In this document: positions 1 to 7,394 of the stretch, piece by piece
Layout: each line of letters begins with the position of its first letter
Numbering within the stretch: position 1 is the first letter of the stretch
Assembly: GCF_041379945.2 (NCBI RefSeq)
Contig: NZ_JBFTXJ020000005.1
Coordinates: 186,001-250,000, forward strand
Length of the DNA: 64,000 nucleotides
Reading direction: 5' to 3'
Source of the DNA: Aneurinibacillus sp. REN35
Lineage (GTDB): Bacteria > Bacillota > Bacilli > Aneurinibacillales > Aneurinibacillaceae
The notes under the pieces: model-generated
The model's database searches: none
What the model was told of the DNA's origin: nothing
The model's input: only the letters and a program-made list of their open reading frames with translations
Position numbers and translations under genes: made by a program

Positions 1-929
1 TGCTCCTGTTCCTTCGCTTCCGTATCCGATTGGAACACAATCTCATCCCGTGCAGCAATCTTTGGTACTCGTCCATTTTCCCTGCTGTACCAATCCTTAA
101 CCCTGCGCCGCAATGCATTCAAATCCACTTCATCTTCCGGGATTACAACAGGCTCTTGCAGCAGACGTGCCATTGTTTCATTATCAAGCCCATACGTAAA
201 CGCAAGATTATCAAGTTCTGCCTGTACCGTCTTGGTCAGCACATTCTGCCGCTTCACCATTTTAGGAAGCGAAGCCACAAGAAACTCAAAATCAAGGCGC
301 GAATCTGAATAACTCCGCACCGTCTTCTCATGCGGGTCAAACGATGGTAGAGACCCCTCTTCTTCCGTTGCCTGTAAAAACTGGTATGTCTCCGTTCCTT
401 TCTCCACCTTCATCTCGCTTGGAGAAAGGTGATAAAACACCTCATCGAATGCTTTCGTAATCTTTGTGCGATTACCGGTTTGTATGCGTTGCTCTTCCCC
501 TGCAAAGCGGCGTCTAAGCTTACGATAGAACTCCTTGCCAACCCGGTTGAGCAGCATGATACTCAGCGTATCATCCCGGAAGAATACATCTGGGGAATGC
601 GGAGGCTGTAGCACATATTCCAACAAGCGCTCCTCCTCCGCATCAACCTGATACGCCTCCAATAGACCAATGGCTTCTAGCTGATGACGCGCTTTCATAA
701 TAACATCAAGCGGAGCTGCCATCGTCACCATCAATCCATAATGAAGCCCTTGAACAGGCGAAAAGTTGGCCAGCGAAAGGTTGTAAAACAGCGTCTGATA
801 AAGTGCTATCGGCATCGTGCCGATAAGCGGTTGGTATAAGTGCAGTAAATATCCGATCTCCGCCTGGCTAATAGGCCGCTTCACACGGATAAGGTAAGGA
901 TCATTGGGTACGGTTTCTTGCCATCTCAC
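1..929 (-). CDS. dnaB: Replication initiation and membrane attachment protein DnaB (partial, C-terminus off window)
   Basis: This frame stays open from a GTG at 929 to the window edge, giving about 309 residues without a stop. The beginning (VRWQETVPNDPYLIRVKRPI) and the following helical region match the N-terminal part of the Firmicutes helicase-loading protein DnaB, which works with DnaD and DnaI at oriC and is unrelated to the E. coli helicase DnaB. The GTG is chosen because AGGAAG lies 8 nt upstream and no ATG fits the frame. In B. subtilis dnaB directly follows nrdR; here a metallo-beta-lactamase RNase gene (985-2598) lies between them. dnaI would be expected beyond the left edge. Confidence 0.85.
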   Translation of the reverse strand, partial: MRWQETVPNDPYLIRVKRPISQAEIGYLLHLYQPLIGTMPIALYQTLFYNLSLANFSPVQGLHYGLMVTMAAPLDVIMKARHQLEAIGLLEAYQVDAEEERLLEYVLQPPHSPDVFFRDDTLSIMLLNRVGKEFYRKLRRRFAGEEQRIQTGNRTKITKAFDEVFYHLSPSEMKVEKGTETYQFLQATEEEGSLPSFDPHEKTVRSYSDSRLDFEFLVASLPKMVKRQNVLTKTVQAELDNLAFTYGLDNETMARLLQEPVVIPEDEVDLNALRRRVKDWYSRENGRVPKIAARDEIVFQSDTEAKEQE

Positions 930-984
930 CCGTATCACTTCCTATGCTCATCTTTCATTCATATCTATTATAGCATCGAGAATG

Positions 985-2598
985 CTACTCTTCACAATCC
1001 TGTGCTGTCTGCTCTAACGTCTCTATGCAAGCCGCAAGCTGCTCAAGCACCTCTTGCTTCTGCACAGAAGACAATGCTTGTGATTTCATAGAATGTCCCA
1101 GTCGTTCAGAGACCTGCAGCAGCTCAGCAAGCATGTCGTCTAAATCTCCCGGCAGCGCCTCATCCATCTTCGGCTGACTTAGAGCAGTCTGCGCAAGCGG
1201 CTCACCTAAGACGACCGTCTCCAAACGGTGCGGAACATAAGCGGAGCAGCCAAGGGCTGTCTCGACCGTTTCTGCAAAGCGTAGCGAAACTTCCTCTTCT
1301 CCATGCACAATGAAGATCTGCTTTGGCTTGCGGATAAATCCGGAAAGCCACTCCAGTAATCCTGCCAGATCTGCATGAGCTGAGAAACCTTCGATATTAT
1401 GGATGTGGGCCGCTACATGAATATCTTCACCAAAAATCCGAACCCGCTTCGCTCCATCGACAATACGGCGACCAAGCGTTCCCTGTGCCTGATAGCCGAC
1501 GAATACAATATGTGATTTGGTTCGCCATAGATGATGTTTCAGATGATGCTTGATTCTCCCGGCTTCACACATACCGCTTGAAGAGATGATGATTGAGCCG
1601 CTGACAACGCGATTAAGACGCTGTGACTCTTCGACGGATTCCACAAATTGCAGCCCTGGAAAAGACAGCGGATCTATTCCCTTACGCAAATATGCCTGGC
1701 TCTCTTCATCAAATACTTGTTGGTTGCGGCGGAATATACGCGTAGCTTCCACAGCAAGCGGGCTATCAATGAATACCGGCAGAGGTGCAATTTTTCCGTT
1801 ATGCAGCATCTCTGATAGCTCATAAATAATCTCCTGCGTGCGGCCTACCGAAAAGGAAGGAATGATAATATTCCCTCCTTGCTTCTGAATTGTACGAACA
1901 ATATCACCAAGCATCTCTGCTCGATCAATCCGCTCTCCGTGCATCCGATCTCCATAGGTCGATTCGACAAAAACATAATCCGCCTCTGCAACCAAAGCCG
2001 GATCTTTTACGATAGCCTGCTGCTTGCTTCCAAGATCTCCTGAGAAGACAAGCTTGCATGCTTCTTCGGTCGGAGATTTTACCCACATCTCAACAATTGC
2101 TGAGCCTAGGATATGGCCTGCATCCCGCATACGAATTTTCACACCCGGTACCACATCAACAATCTCGTCATATGGAACTCCATAAAATTGATGCAGTGTA
2201 TTGCGGGCATCCTCTTCCGTATAGAGAGGCTTTATCTGCTGCCGCCCACGGCGACGACGTTTTCGATTATACCATTCAGCTTCTGTCTCTTGAATATGCC
2301 CGCTGTCCGGAAGCATAATCGAACAGAGATCAGCGGTGGAGTGCGTAGCAATGATCCGTCCTGTAAAACCTAATTTGCACAGCTTGGGCAGCAAGCCGCT
2401 ATGATCAATGTGTGCATGCGTAAGCACAACCGCAGCTATTTCCGCCGGATTAAATATGAAATCTTGTTCATTCCACTCGATACGTTCATCATTACCCTGA
2501 AACATTCCACAATCGATTAGAATTTTATGCTGTTCTGTATCAAGCATATAGCAGGACCCAGTAACCGTTCTGGCGCCCCCAAGAAATTGTACCTTCAT
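985..2598 (-). CDS. Metallo-beta-lactamase/beta-CASP family RNase (CPSF-like)
   Basis: A 537-residue protein of the beta-CASP group of metallo-beta-lactamases, which are mostly zinc-dependent RNA nucleases. Visible marks are LTHAHIDHSG (the HxHxDH zinc motif) near residue 56, a beta-CASP insert in the middle, and the later GFSAHAD and FIVHGEEE motifs typical of the RMMBL C-terminal part. The track-independent start is the ATG at 2598 (MKVQFLGGARTVTGSC), because this is where homology begins; an in-frame start at 2670 would overlap nrdR. It lies between nrdR and dnaB, probably co-transcribed with them. Substrate is unknown. Family assignment is firm; specific function is not. Confidence 0.85.
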   Translation of the reverse strand: MKVQFLGGARTVTGSCYMLDTEQHKILIDCGMFQGNDERIEWNEQDFIFNPAEIAAVVLTHAHIDHSGLLPKLCKLGFTGRIIATHSTADLCSIMLPDSGHIQETEAEWYNRKRRRRGRQQIKPLYTEEDARNTLHQFYGVPYDEIVDVVPGVKIRMRDAGHILGSAIVEMWVKSPTEEACKLVFSGDLGSKQQAIVKDPALVAEADYVFVESTYGDRMHGERIDRAEMLGDIVRTIQKQGGNIIIPSFSVGRTQEIIYELSEMLHNGKIAPLPVFIDSPLAVEATRIFRRNQQVFDEESQAYLRKGIDPLSFPGLQFVESVEESQRLNRVVSGSIIISSSGMCEAGRIKHHLKHHLWRTKSHIVFVGYQAQGTLGRRIVDGAKRVRIFGEDIHVAAHIHNIEGFSAHADLAGLLEWLSGFIRKPKQIFIVHGEEEVSLRFAETVETALGCSAYVPHRLETVVLGEPLAQTALSQPKMDEALPGDLDDMLAELLQVSERLGHSMKSQALSSVQKQEVLEQLAACIETLEQTAQDCEE

Positions 2599-2632
2599 AT
2601 TGTTGTGTCGCCTTCCTCTATATACTTCGGCT

Positions 2633-3100
2633 CTATTCTTTCTTTTTACTGTGCCGAATGAGATCTTCAAGTTCTTTTACAAATACGTTAATGTCCTTAA
2701 ACTGGCGGTATACAGACGCAAAGCGAACATATGCCACCTCATCGACATCGTATAAGGCATTCATCACCAGCTCGCCTACATCCTTGCTCTGTACCTCAGC
2801 CTGACCGCTGTTGCGCAGATCACGCTCAATCTGATCAACAATGGTCTCTAACGTATCAAGAGCAACCGGCCTTTTTTCACAGGCGCGGATAATACCGCGC
2901 AGAATTTTATCACGGCTGAATTCCTCACGGGTACCGTCTTTTTTCACAACAAGCAGCGGCGTCTCCTCCACCATCTCAAATGTGGTGAATCTGCGGCCGC
3001 ACTCTTCACACTCCCGGCGTCGCCGGATGGACTTGCTATCATTTACAGGACGCGAATCAAGCACCCGCGTTCCATTATGCGCACAATATGGACAACGCAT
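2633..3100 (-). CDS. nrdR: Transcriptional repressor NrdR
   Basis: A 155-residue protein of normal family length. Cys3, Cys6, Cys31 and Cys34 form the N-terminal zinc ribbon that binds NrdR boxes, followed by an ATP-cone domain from about residue 48 that senses ATP/dATP. The protein represses ribonucleotide reductase genes when dATP is high. The start at 3100 ([13 protein letters not shown]) is the family-standard one, behind GTGGGGT; an open frame runs further upstream to 3211 but adds 37 residues not found in the family. Placed upstream of dnaB as in B. subtilis, with one extra gene between. Confidence 0.95.
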   Translation of the reverse strand: MRCPYCAHNGTRVLDSRPVNDSKSIRRRRECEECGRRFTTFEMVEETPLLVVKKDGTREEFSRDKILRGIIRACEKRPVALDTLETIVDQIERDLRNSGQAEVQSKDVGELVMNALYDVDEVAYVRFASVYRQFKDINVFVKELEDLIRHSKKKE

Positions 3101-3228
3101 CTCATCAACCCCACTCCATTGCGTACTTTTCCCTAGTTTGTCCCAGAAAAGAGCGAACGTCAAGTAGCAAAAGAAAGAGAGAAGCAGCATGCTGTTTCTT
3201 TTCTCTTCCATGCGATTTCATAAAGAAA

Positions 3229-3256
3229 CGAGACAGCCCATTCTCAGGCTGTCTCG
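3229..3256 (-). terminator. Intrinsic terminator of gapB
   Basis: A perfect 10-bp stem (CGAGACAGCC at 3229-3238 with GGCTGTCTCG at 3247-3256, 8-nt loop) is followed on the minus strand by TTTCTTTAT. It lies 25 bp past the gapB stop and separates gapB from nrdR. Confidence 0.85.
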
Positions 3257-3281
3257 CTCTTCATTCGTTATGTCTAAACGG

Positions 3282-4316
3282 TTACACGGTTACTTCTACT
3301 TTTTTTTTCGCCTGGGCGGCAGCAGATACGTGCTTAGCAAGGTCAAGGACACGGCAGGAGTAGCCCCACTCGTTATCATACCAAGCAAGAACCTTCACTT
3401 GCTTCTCACCCATTACCATTGTAGACAGACCGTCTACGATAGAAGAATTCTCATCTCCGTTGAAGTCTGAGGAAACAAGTGGCTCGTCCGTATAGCCAAG
3501 AATACCTTTCATACTGCCTTCGCTCGCTTCACGCAGCGCGCGATTTACTTCTTCTACGGTTACGTTCTTCTTAAGATTTACAACCAGATCGACTACCGAT
3601 ACATTCGGCGTTGGTACGCGAAGGGAGAAGCCGTTCAGCTTGCCCTGCAGTTGTGGAAGCACGCGGGCTACCGCACGTGCAGCACCTGTTGTTGTCGGGA
3701 TAATCGCTTGTGCACATGCACGCGCTCTGCGCAGATCTTTGTGCGGGTTATCCAGGTTCTTCTGATCATTTGTATAAGAATGCACGGTCGTCATCATGCC
3801 GTACTCGATACCAAATACTTCATCTAGCACTTTAGCTACTGGAGCCAAGCAATTTGTTGTGCAAGATGCATTGGAGATAATATTGTGTGCATTATAATCA
3901 TACGTTTCGTCGTTAACGCCCATGACGATCGTTACGTCTTCATCTTTACCTGGAGCTGTAATCACAACTTTTTTCGCACCGGCTTTAATATGTTTACCTG
4001 CGCCTTCTTGATCGCGGAACTTGCCTGTTGCTTCGATTACGATTTCTACATCAAGTTCCTTCCAAGGAAGATTTGCCGGATCACGGTCAGACACTACCTT
4101 TGTAGCCTTGCCGTTTACGATGATCAAGTCCTCTTTTGTTTCTACTTTATCTGAAATGTTCCCATGAATTGTGTCATACTTAATGAGATGTGCAAGTGTC
4201 TCAACAGGATAGCTGGCGTTAATCGCCACCACTTCCACTTCCGGATCGTTCATTGCTTTGCGGAATACCATCCGTCCAATTCGTCCAAATCCATTAATGG
4301 CAATTCGTGTCGTCAT
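3282..4316 (-). CDS. gapB: Glyceraldehyde-3-phosphate dehydrogenase, GapB type
   Basis: 344 residues. The Rossmann motif INGFGRIGR is at residues 6-14 and the catalytic cysteine lies in SNASCTTNC near residue 153. Sequence and position (next to nrdR, near coaE) fit GapB, which in B. subtilis is NADP-dependent and works in the gluconeogenic direction, rather than glycolytic GapA. The start at 4316 follows GGGGAGGAG; the upstream 15 in-frame codons are promoter leader. speD, found beside gapB in B. subtilis, is absent here. Control by a CcpN-like repressor is suggested by the promoter at 4364-4391. Confidence 0.92.
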   Translation of the reverse strand: MTTRIAINGFGRIGRMVFRKAMNDPEVEVVAINASYPVETLAHLIKYDTIHGNISDKVETKEDLIIVNGKATKVVSDRDPANLPWKELDVEIVIEATGKFRDQEGAGKHIKAGAKKVVITAPGKDEDVTIVMGVNDETYDYNAHNIISNASCTTNCLAPVAKVLDEVFGIEYGMMTTVHSYTNDQKNLDNPHKDLRRARACAQAIIPTTTGAARAVARVLPQLQGKLNGFSLRVPTPNVSVVDLVVNLKKNVTVEEVNRALREASEGSMKGILGYTDEPLVSSDFNGDENSSIVDGLSTMVMGEKQVKVLAWYDNEWGYSCRVLDLAKHVSAAAQAKKKVEVTV

Positions 4317-4347
4317 TAATATGTTCTCCTCCCCGGATATGTTCCAT

Positions 4348-4391
4348 ACTATTACATACACTTATTATAATAAGTATGACACTTTTTTCAA
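4348..4391 (-). promoter_or_regulatory. gapB promoter with palindromic operator candidate
   Basis: On the minus strand TTGAAA (4386-4391) is separated by 16 nt from TATAAT (4364-4369). A perfect 16-bp palindrome ACTTATTATAATAAGT (4360-4375) covers the -10. AGTGTCATACT (4373-4383) matches 10 of 11 positions of the CcpN box TRTGHYATAYW as I remember it, and TATGTAATAGT (4348-4358) matches 9 of 11. The promoter is seen directly; assignment to CcpN is inference. Confidence 0.7.
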
Positions 4392-4509
4392 TAGACTAAT
4401 GTGAATTTATTATTTTCAGACTATTGCTTTGTACTTCGATAAGACAAGATTAGGTGCAATAACCTTATTTTTTCTCGTTTTTTCTCTTTCATTCATTACT
4501 AATAAAAAA

Positions 4510-4536
4510 CCCACAGTCTAGGTTATAAACTGTGGG
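4510..4536 (-). terminator. Terminator after the polA-mutM-ytaF-coaE-slt group
   Basis: Stem CCCACAGT/ACTGTGGG (8 bp, 11-nt loop), followed on the minus strand by TTTTTTATT. It lies 18 bp after the stop of the transglycosylase gene. Confidence 0.85.
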
Positions 4537-4553
4537 AAAAGTGTTATACACGC

Positions 4554-5129
4554 TTAATGTAACGGACTGAATTCATCAGCATAGATCTTTTCATACCGCT
4601 GTTTATAATATAATGCCCGCTGAACATAGTGTCGCGTTTCACCAAATGGGATCTGTGACAAATGCTCCGACGTACCGTCCCATATCCCTTGCTGGATCCA
4701 TTTCTTCACATTGCCTGGACCGGCATTATATGCTGCAATAACCGCATATGGATTGCCATGGAACATCTCAGATAGAAAAGATACATACCATGTTCCAAGA
4801 AGAATATTCGTATCCGGCTCGTCCAAGTATTCGGTAGCCATTGGTGAGAGCTTCGTTTTCTCTATGGCCCATTGTGCCGTCATCGGCATAACCTGCATCA
4901 ATCCTACTGCGCCTTTTTTTGATACACGGCTTTTATCGAACTTGGATTCAATTTGAATAATCGCCATAACCAAATATGGATCTACATCATATTGCTGTGA
5001 TGATTTACTGATCTGTTCTTTATAGTATACCGGATACATCGCTTTCCATGTAACGGGCGCATCCAACAACAGGAAAACCGCCAGCAAGCATAGAAAAAAA
5101 ATCGTATTTCTCCGCCTGAATCGTCTCAT
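4554..5129 (-). CDS. Lytic transglycosylase (SLT domain), membrane-anchored
   Basis: 191 residues. An N-terminal membrane segment or uncleaved signal (about residues 9-23, after a run of arginines) is followed by an SLT/lysozyme-like domain with the catalytic glutamate in IIQIESKF (Glu61), then the GLMQVMP and AAYNAGPGNV motifs of the family. It should cleave peptidoglycan glycan strands on the outer face of the membrane. The ATG at 5129 is chosen over a TTG two codons upstream because AAGGAG sits 6 nt before the ATG. Last gene of the polA group, followed by a terminator. Confidence 0.88.
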   Translation of the reverse strand: MRRFRRRNTIFFLCLLAVFLLLDAPVTWKAMYPVYYKEQISKSSQQYDVDPYLVMAIIQIESKFDKSRVSKKGAVGLMQVMPMTAQWAIEKTKLSPMATEYLDEPDTNILLGTWYVSFLSEMFHGNPYAVIAAYNAGPGNVKKWIQQGIWDGTSEHLSQIPFGETRHYVQRALYYKQRYEKIYADEFSPLH

Positions 5130-5174
5130 CCCCAACTCCTTGTCGTGCAGTATCGTTTATCCGTGTGTACCGAC

Positions 5175-5768
5175 TTATTTACTCAGCAGCTTTGCAACGA
5201 GCTCATCGACCTGCCGCTCTGTTTCCGTAAGTGTCCCGCTGTTATCGATAACGTAATCAGCTCGCAGCTTTTTCTCTTCTATTGAAAGCTGTGAAGCAAT
5301 ACGGCGTTCCGCTTCCTGTTGATCAAACCCGTTTCTTTGTATCAAACGCTCAAGCTGCTGTGCTTCCGTGCAGTATACAACAATGACCTGCTCTACCATA
5401 TGTTCAAGCTTCGATTCATATAACAGAGGAATATCGAGTACGATCAGCGCTATGCCTTCGGCTTGCGCTTCTTCTGTAAGCTGCCGCATACTTCCGCGTA
5501 TAGCAGGATGCACGATTGCGTTCAAATCAAGCCTTGCCCTCTCATCAGAAAAAACAATCGAGCCTAGCTGCACCCGATCCAGCTCCTCAGTAGGAAGCAA
5601 GATGTCTCGTCCAAATCGTTCTACAATAAGAGACCAGGCGGTATCACCTGGCCGCACAACTTCACGCGCAATAATATCAGCGTCTATGATCCGGGCATCA
5701 CGTTCCGCAAGCATGCGTGATACTGTGCTCTTGCCGCAGGCGATACCGCCCGTCAGGCCAACCACCAT
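5175..5768 (-). CDS. coaE: Dephospho-CoA kinase
   Basis: 197 residues, usual length. The P-loop GGIACGKST is at residues 7-15, with the DADIIAREVV and LDIPLLYE motifs of CoaE. It phosphorylates the 3'-hydroxyl of dephospho-CoA, the last step of coenzyme A synthesis. Lies 18 bp after ytaF in the conserved order polA-mutM-ytaF-coaE. Confidence 0.96.
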   Translation of the reverse strand: MVVGLTGGIACGKSTVSRMLAERDARIIDADIIAREVVRPGDTAWSLIVERFGRDILLPTEELDRVQLGSIVFSDERARLDLNAIVHPAIRGSMRQLTEEAQAEGIALIVLDIPLLYESKLEHMVEQVIVVYCTEAQQLERLIQRNGFDQQEAERRIASQLSIEEKKLRADYVIDNSGTLTETERQVDELVAKLLSK

Positions 5769-5786
5769 ATCTATATCAACTCGCTC

Positions 5787-6446
5787 TCACATCATTTTAA
5801 AAACACCGCATAAAATCAAAAGAATGCCCGGCAAATACGTCATCCGCTTGAGCCAGCCAACCTCAGAATACTTAAATCCAAGTCCAAGTCCGAAAAGAAT
5901 AAACAGGCAGCTTACGCCACCGATCACCAATGCGGTCACCCAAGGTTCGTATCCAATGATGGCAGCCCCAATCCCGGCACCAAACGCATCAAGGGATAAT
6001 GCAGCTCCGAGAAACATGGCCTCTACACCAGAAATGGTCCCGGAACGGTCAATATCTGCATCAGTAGGCCGCTTTAAAATCTGTATGACAAGACCAAGAG
6101 ATTTAATCTCAAAAGCTACAAGCGACGTTGACTCCCTGCTCGCCCGTACCTGCTCTATCCTCTCCTCCTGACACGACTCTTTAGGACGTGCATTATACAT
6201 CGCCCATAAGCCAATACCGATCAGAATCACGCCCCCTACATAATGCGTAGCGGCAGGGGATAAGAAATACGCCAGCCATTTACCGATATACATTGAAGCA
6301 AGAATCACCAGTGCCGAACACGTAGTGATGATAATAACAGACCATAAGGGAATTTTGATGCGCCGCATACCATACGTGACGCCCACACCAAATCCATCAA
6401 GACTAACTGCAAAGGCCAATGCCAGAAGCGAAAACACATGCAGCAC
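5787..6446 (-). CDS. ytaF: Sporulation membrane protein YtaF (MntP-like fold)
   Basis: 219 residues and about six membrane segments. The two SLDxFGxG/SLDAFGAG repeats (near residues 14 and 151) are the signature of the YtaF/MntP family. YtaF is a sporulation-associated membrane protein in Bacillus; its exact function is not established. GTG at 6446 is preferred to the ATG at 6470, because AAGGAGG lies 7 nt before the GTG and inside the coding sequence of the longer version. Neighbours are mutM and coaE, as in B. subtilis. Confidence 0.88.
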   Translation of the reverse strand: MLHVFSLLALAFAVSLDGFGVGVTYGMRRIKIPLWSVIIITTCSALVILASMYIGKWLAYFLSPAATHYVGGVILIGIGLWAMYNARPKESCQEERIEQVRASRESTSLVAFEIKSLGLVIQILKRPTDADIDRSGTISGVEAMFLGAALSLDAFGAGIGAAIIGYEPWVTALVIGGVSCLFILFGLGLGFKYSEVGWLKRMTYLPGILLILCGVFKMM

Positions 6447-6539
6447 CCTTCTTCCTCCTTCTCCACACATCGCCCTTCTCTTACTCGTACTTCGTGGGCG
6501 TTTGGTACAGTATATGAGAAGAAGAAAAAGGGGTGCGCT

Positions 6540-7370
6540 TTACTTGCGCGGCTGGCAGTTCGGACAGGTATGCGTACCGCGTCCGCCAACGACGGATCTC
6601 TCAATTGGAGCGCCGCATATAAAACACGCCTCTCCTGTGCGTCCATAAGCACGCAGCGTATGCTGGAAGCTTCCGGATTCGCCTTGTCCATTCACATACG
6701 ATTTAATGGACGAGCCGCCCAAGGAAATGGATTGCTGCAATATATCAACAATCGCATGATAAAGCTTCTGCCATTGCTCATCCGTTAGCTCGCTCGGCGC
6801 CTTCTCCGGGTGGATTCCCGCCTGAAACAAAGCTTCGTCTACATATATATTGCCGAGTCCAACAATGATTTCCTGATTCAGTAGCAACGGCTTAATTTTG
6901 CTGCGCCGGTGCTGTAGCCGTTCCTTCAATACGCTAGGTGAGAAAGCTGCATCCAATGGCTCGGGACCAAGCTTATGCAGCGGAGGTCCCGCTAATTCTT
7001 GTCCCCGTTCAAAAAGATGCATCGTACCGAATGTACGCACATCCTTGTAACGCAACTCAGATCCGTCTGTAAAGCGGAAGATTACATGCGTATGTTTCTC
7101 CACTTCATCCTCTATGTGATATAAGCCGTATCTCCCTTCCATCCGCAGATGAGAGACAAGTACGACATCATCTAAGTAAAACAACAGAAACTTCCCACGT
7201 CGACCAATTTTTTGTATCGACTGCCCCTTCAAAAGCTCAATAAATTGCATCGTATCATCCGGGGCTTTAATTAACCGCGGCAGACTAACGATGACATCAG
7301 CAATAGTCTTGCCCGCCACCAACTGATTCAGCGTGCGCCTGACCGTCTCCACTTCCGGCAATTCCGGCAT
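6540..7370 (-). CDS. mutM: Formamidopyrimidine-DNA glycosylase (Fpg/MutM)
   Basis: 276 residues. MPELPEVETVRR at the N-terminus carries the catalytic Pro and Glu. The C-terminal zinc finger has Cys249, Cys252, Cys269 and Cys272. The enzyme removes 8-oxoguanine and ring-opened purines and nicks the site. AAAGGAGAG precedes the start. It lies 24 bp after polA, with which it is probably co-transcribed. Confidence 0.97.
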   Translation of the reverse strand: MPELPEVETVRRTLNQLVAGKTIADVIVSLPRLIKAPDDTMQFIELLKGQSIQKIGRRGKFLLFYLDDVVLVSHLRMEGRYGLYHIEDEVEKHTHVIFRFTDGSELRYKDVRTFGTMHLFERGQELAGPPLHKLGPEPLDAAFSPSVLKERLQHRRSKIKPLLLNQEIIVGLGNIYVDEALFQAGIHPEKAPSELTDEQWQKLYHAIVDILQQSISLGGSSIKSYVNGQGESGSFQHTLRAYGRTGEACFICGAPIERSVVGGRGTHTCPNCQPRK

Positions 7371-7394
7371 CGTAGGCTCTCTCCTTTATTACTA

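Noticed and set aside
5368-6171. Long plus-strand open frame of 267 codons
   Set aside because: It is antisense to coaE and ytaF, both certain by homology, and the translation is serine/arginine-rich without a domain.
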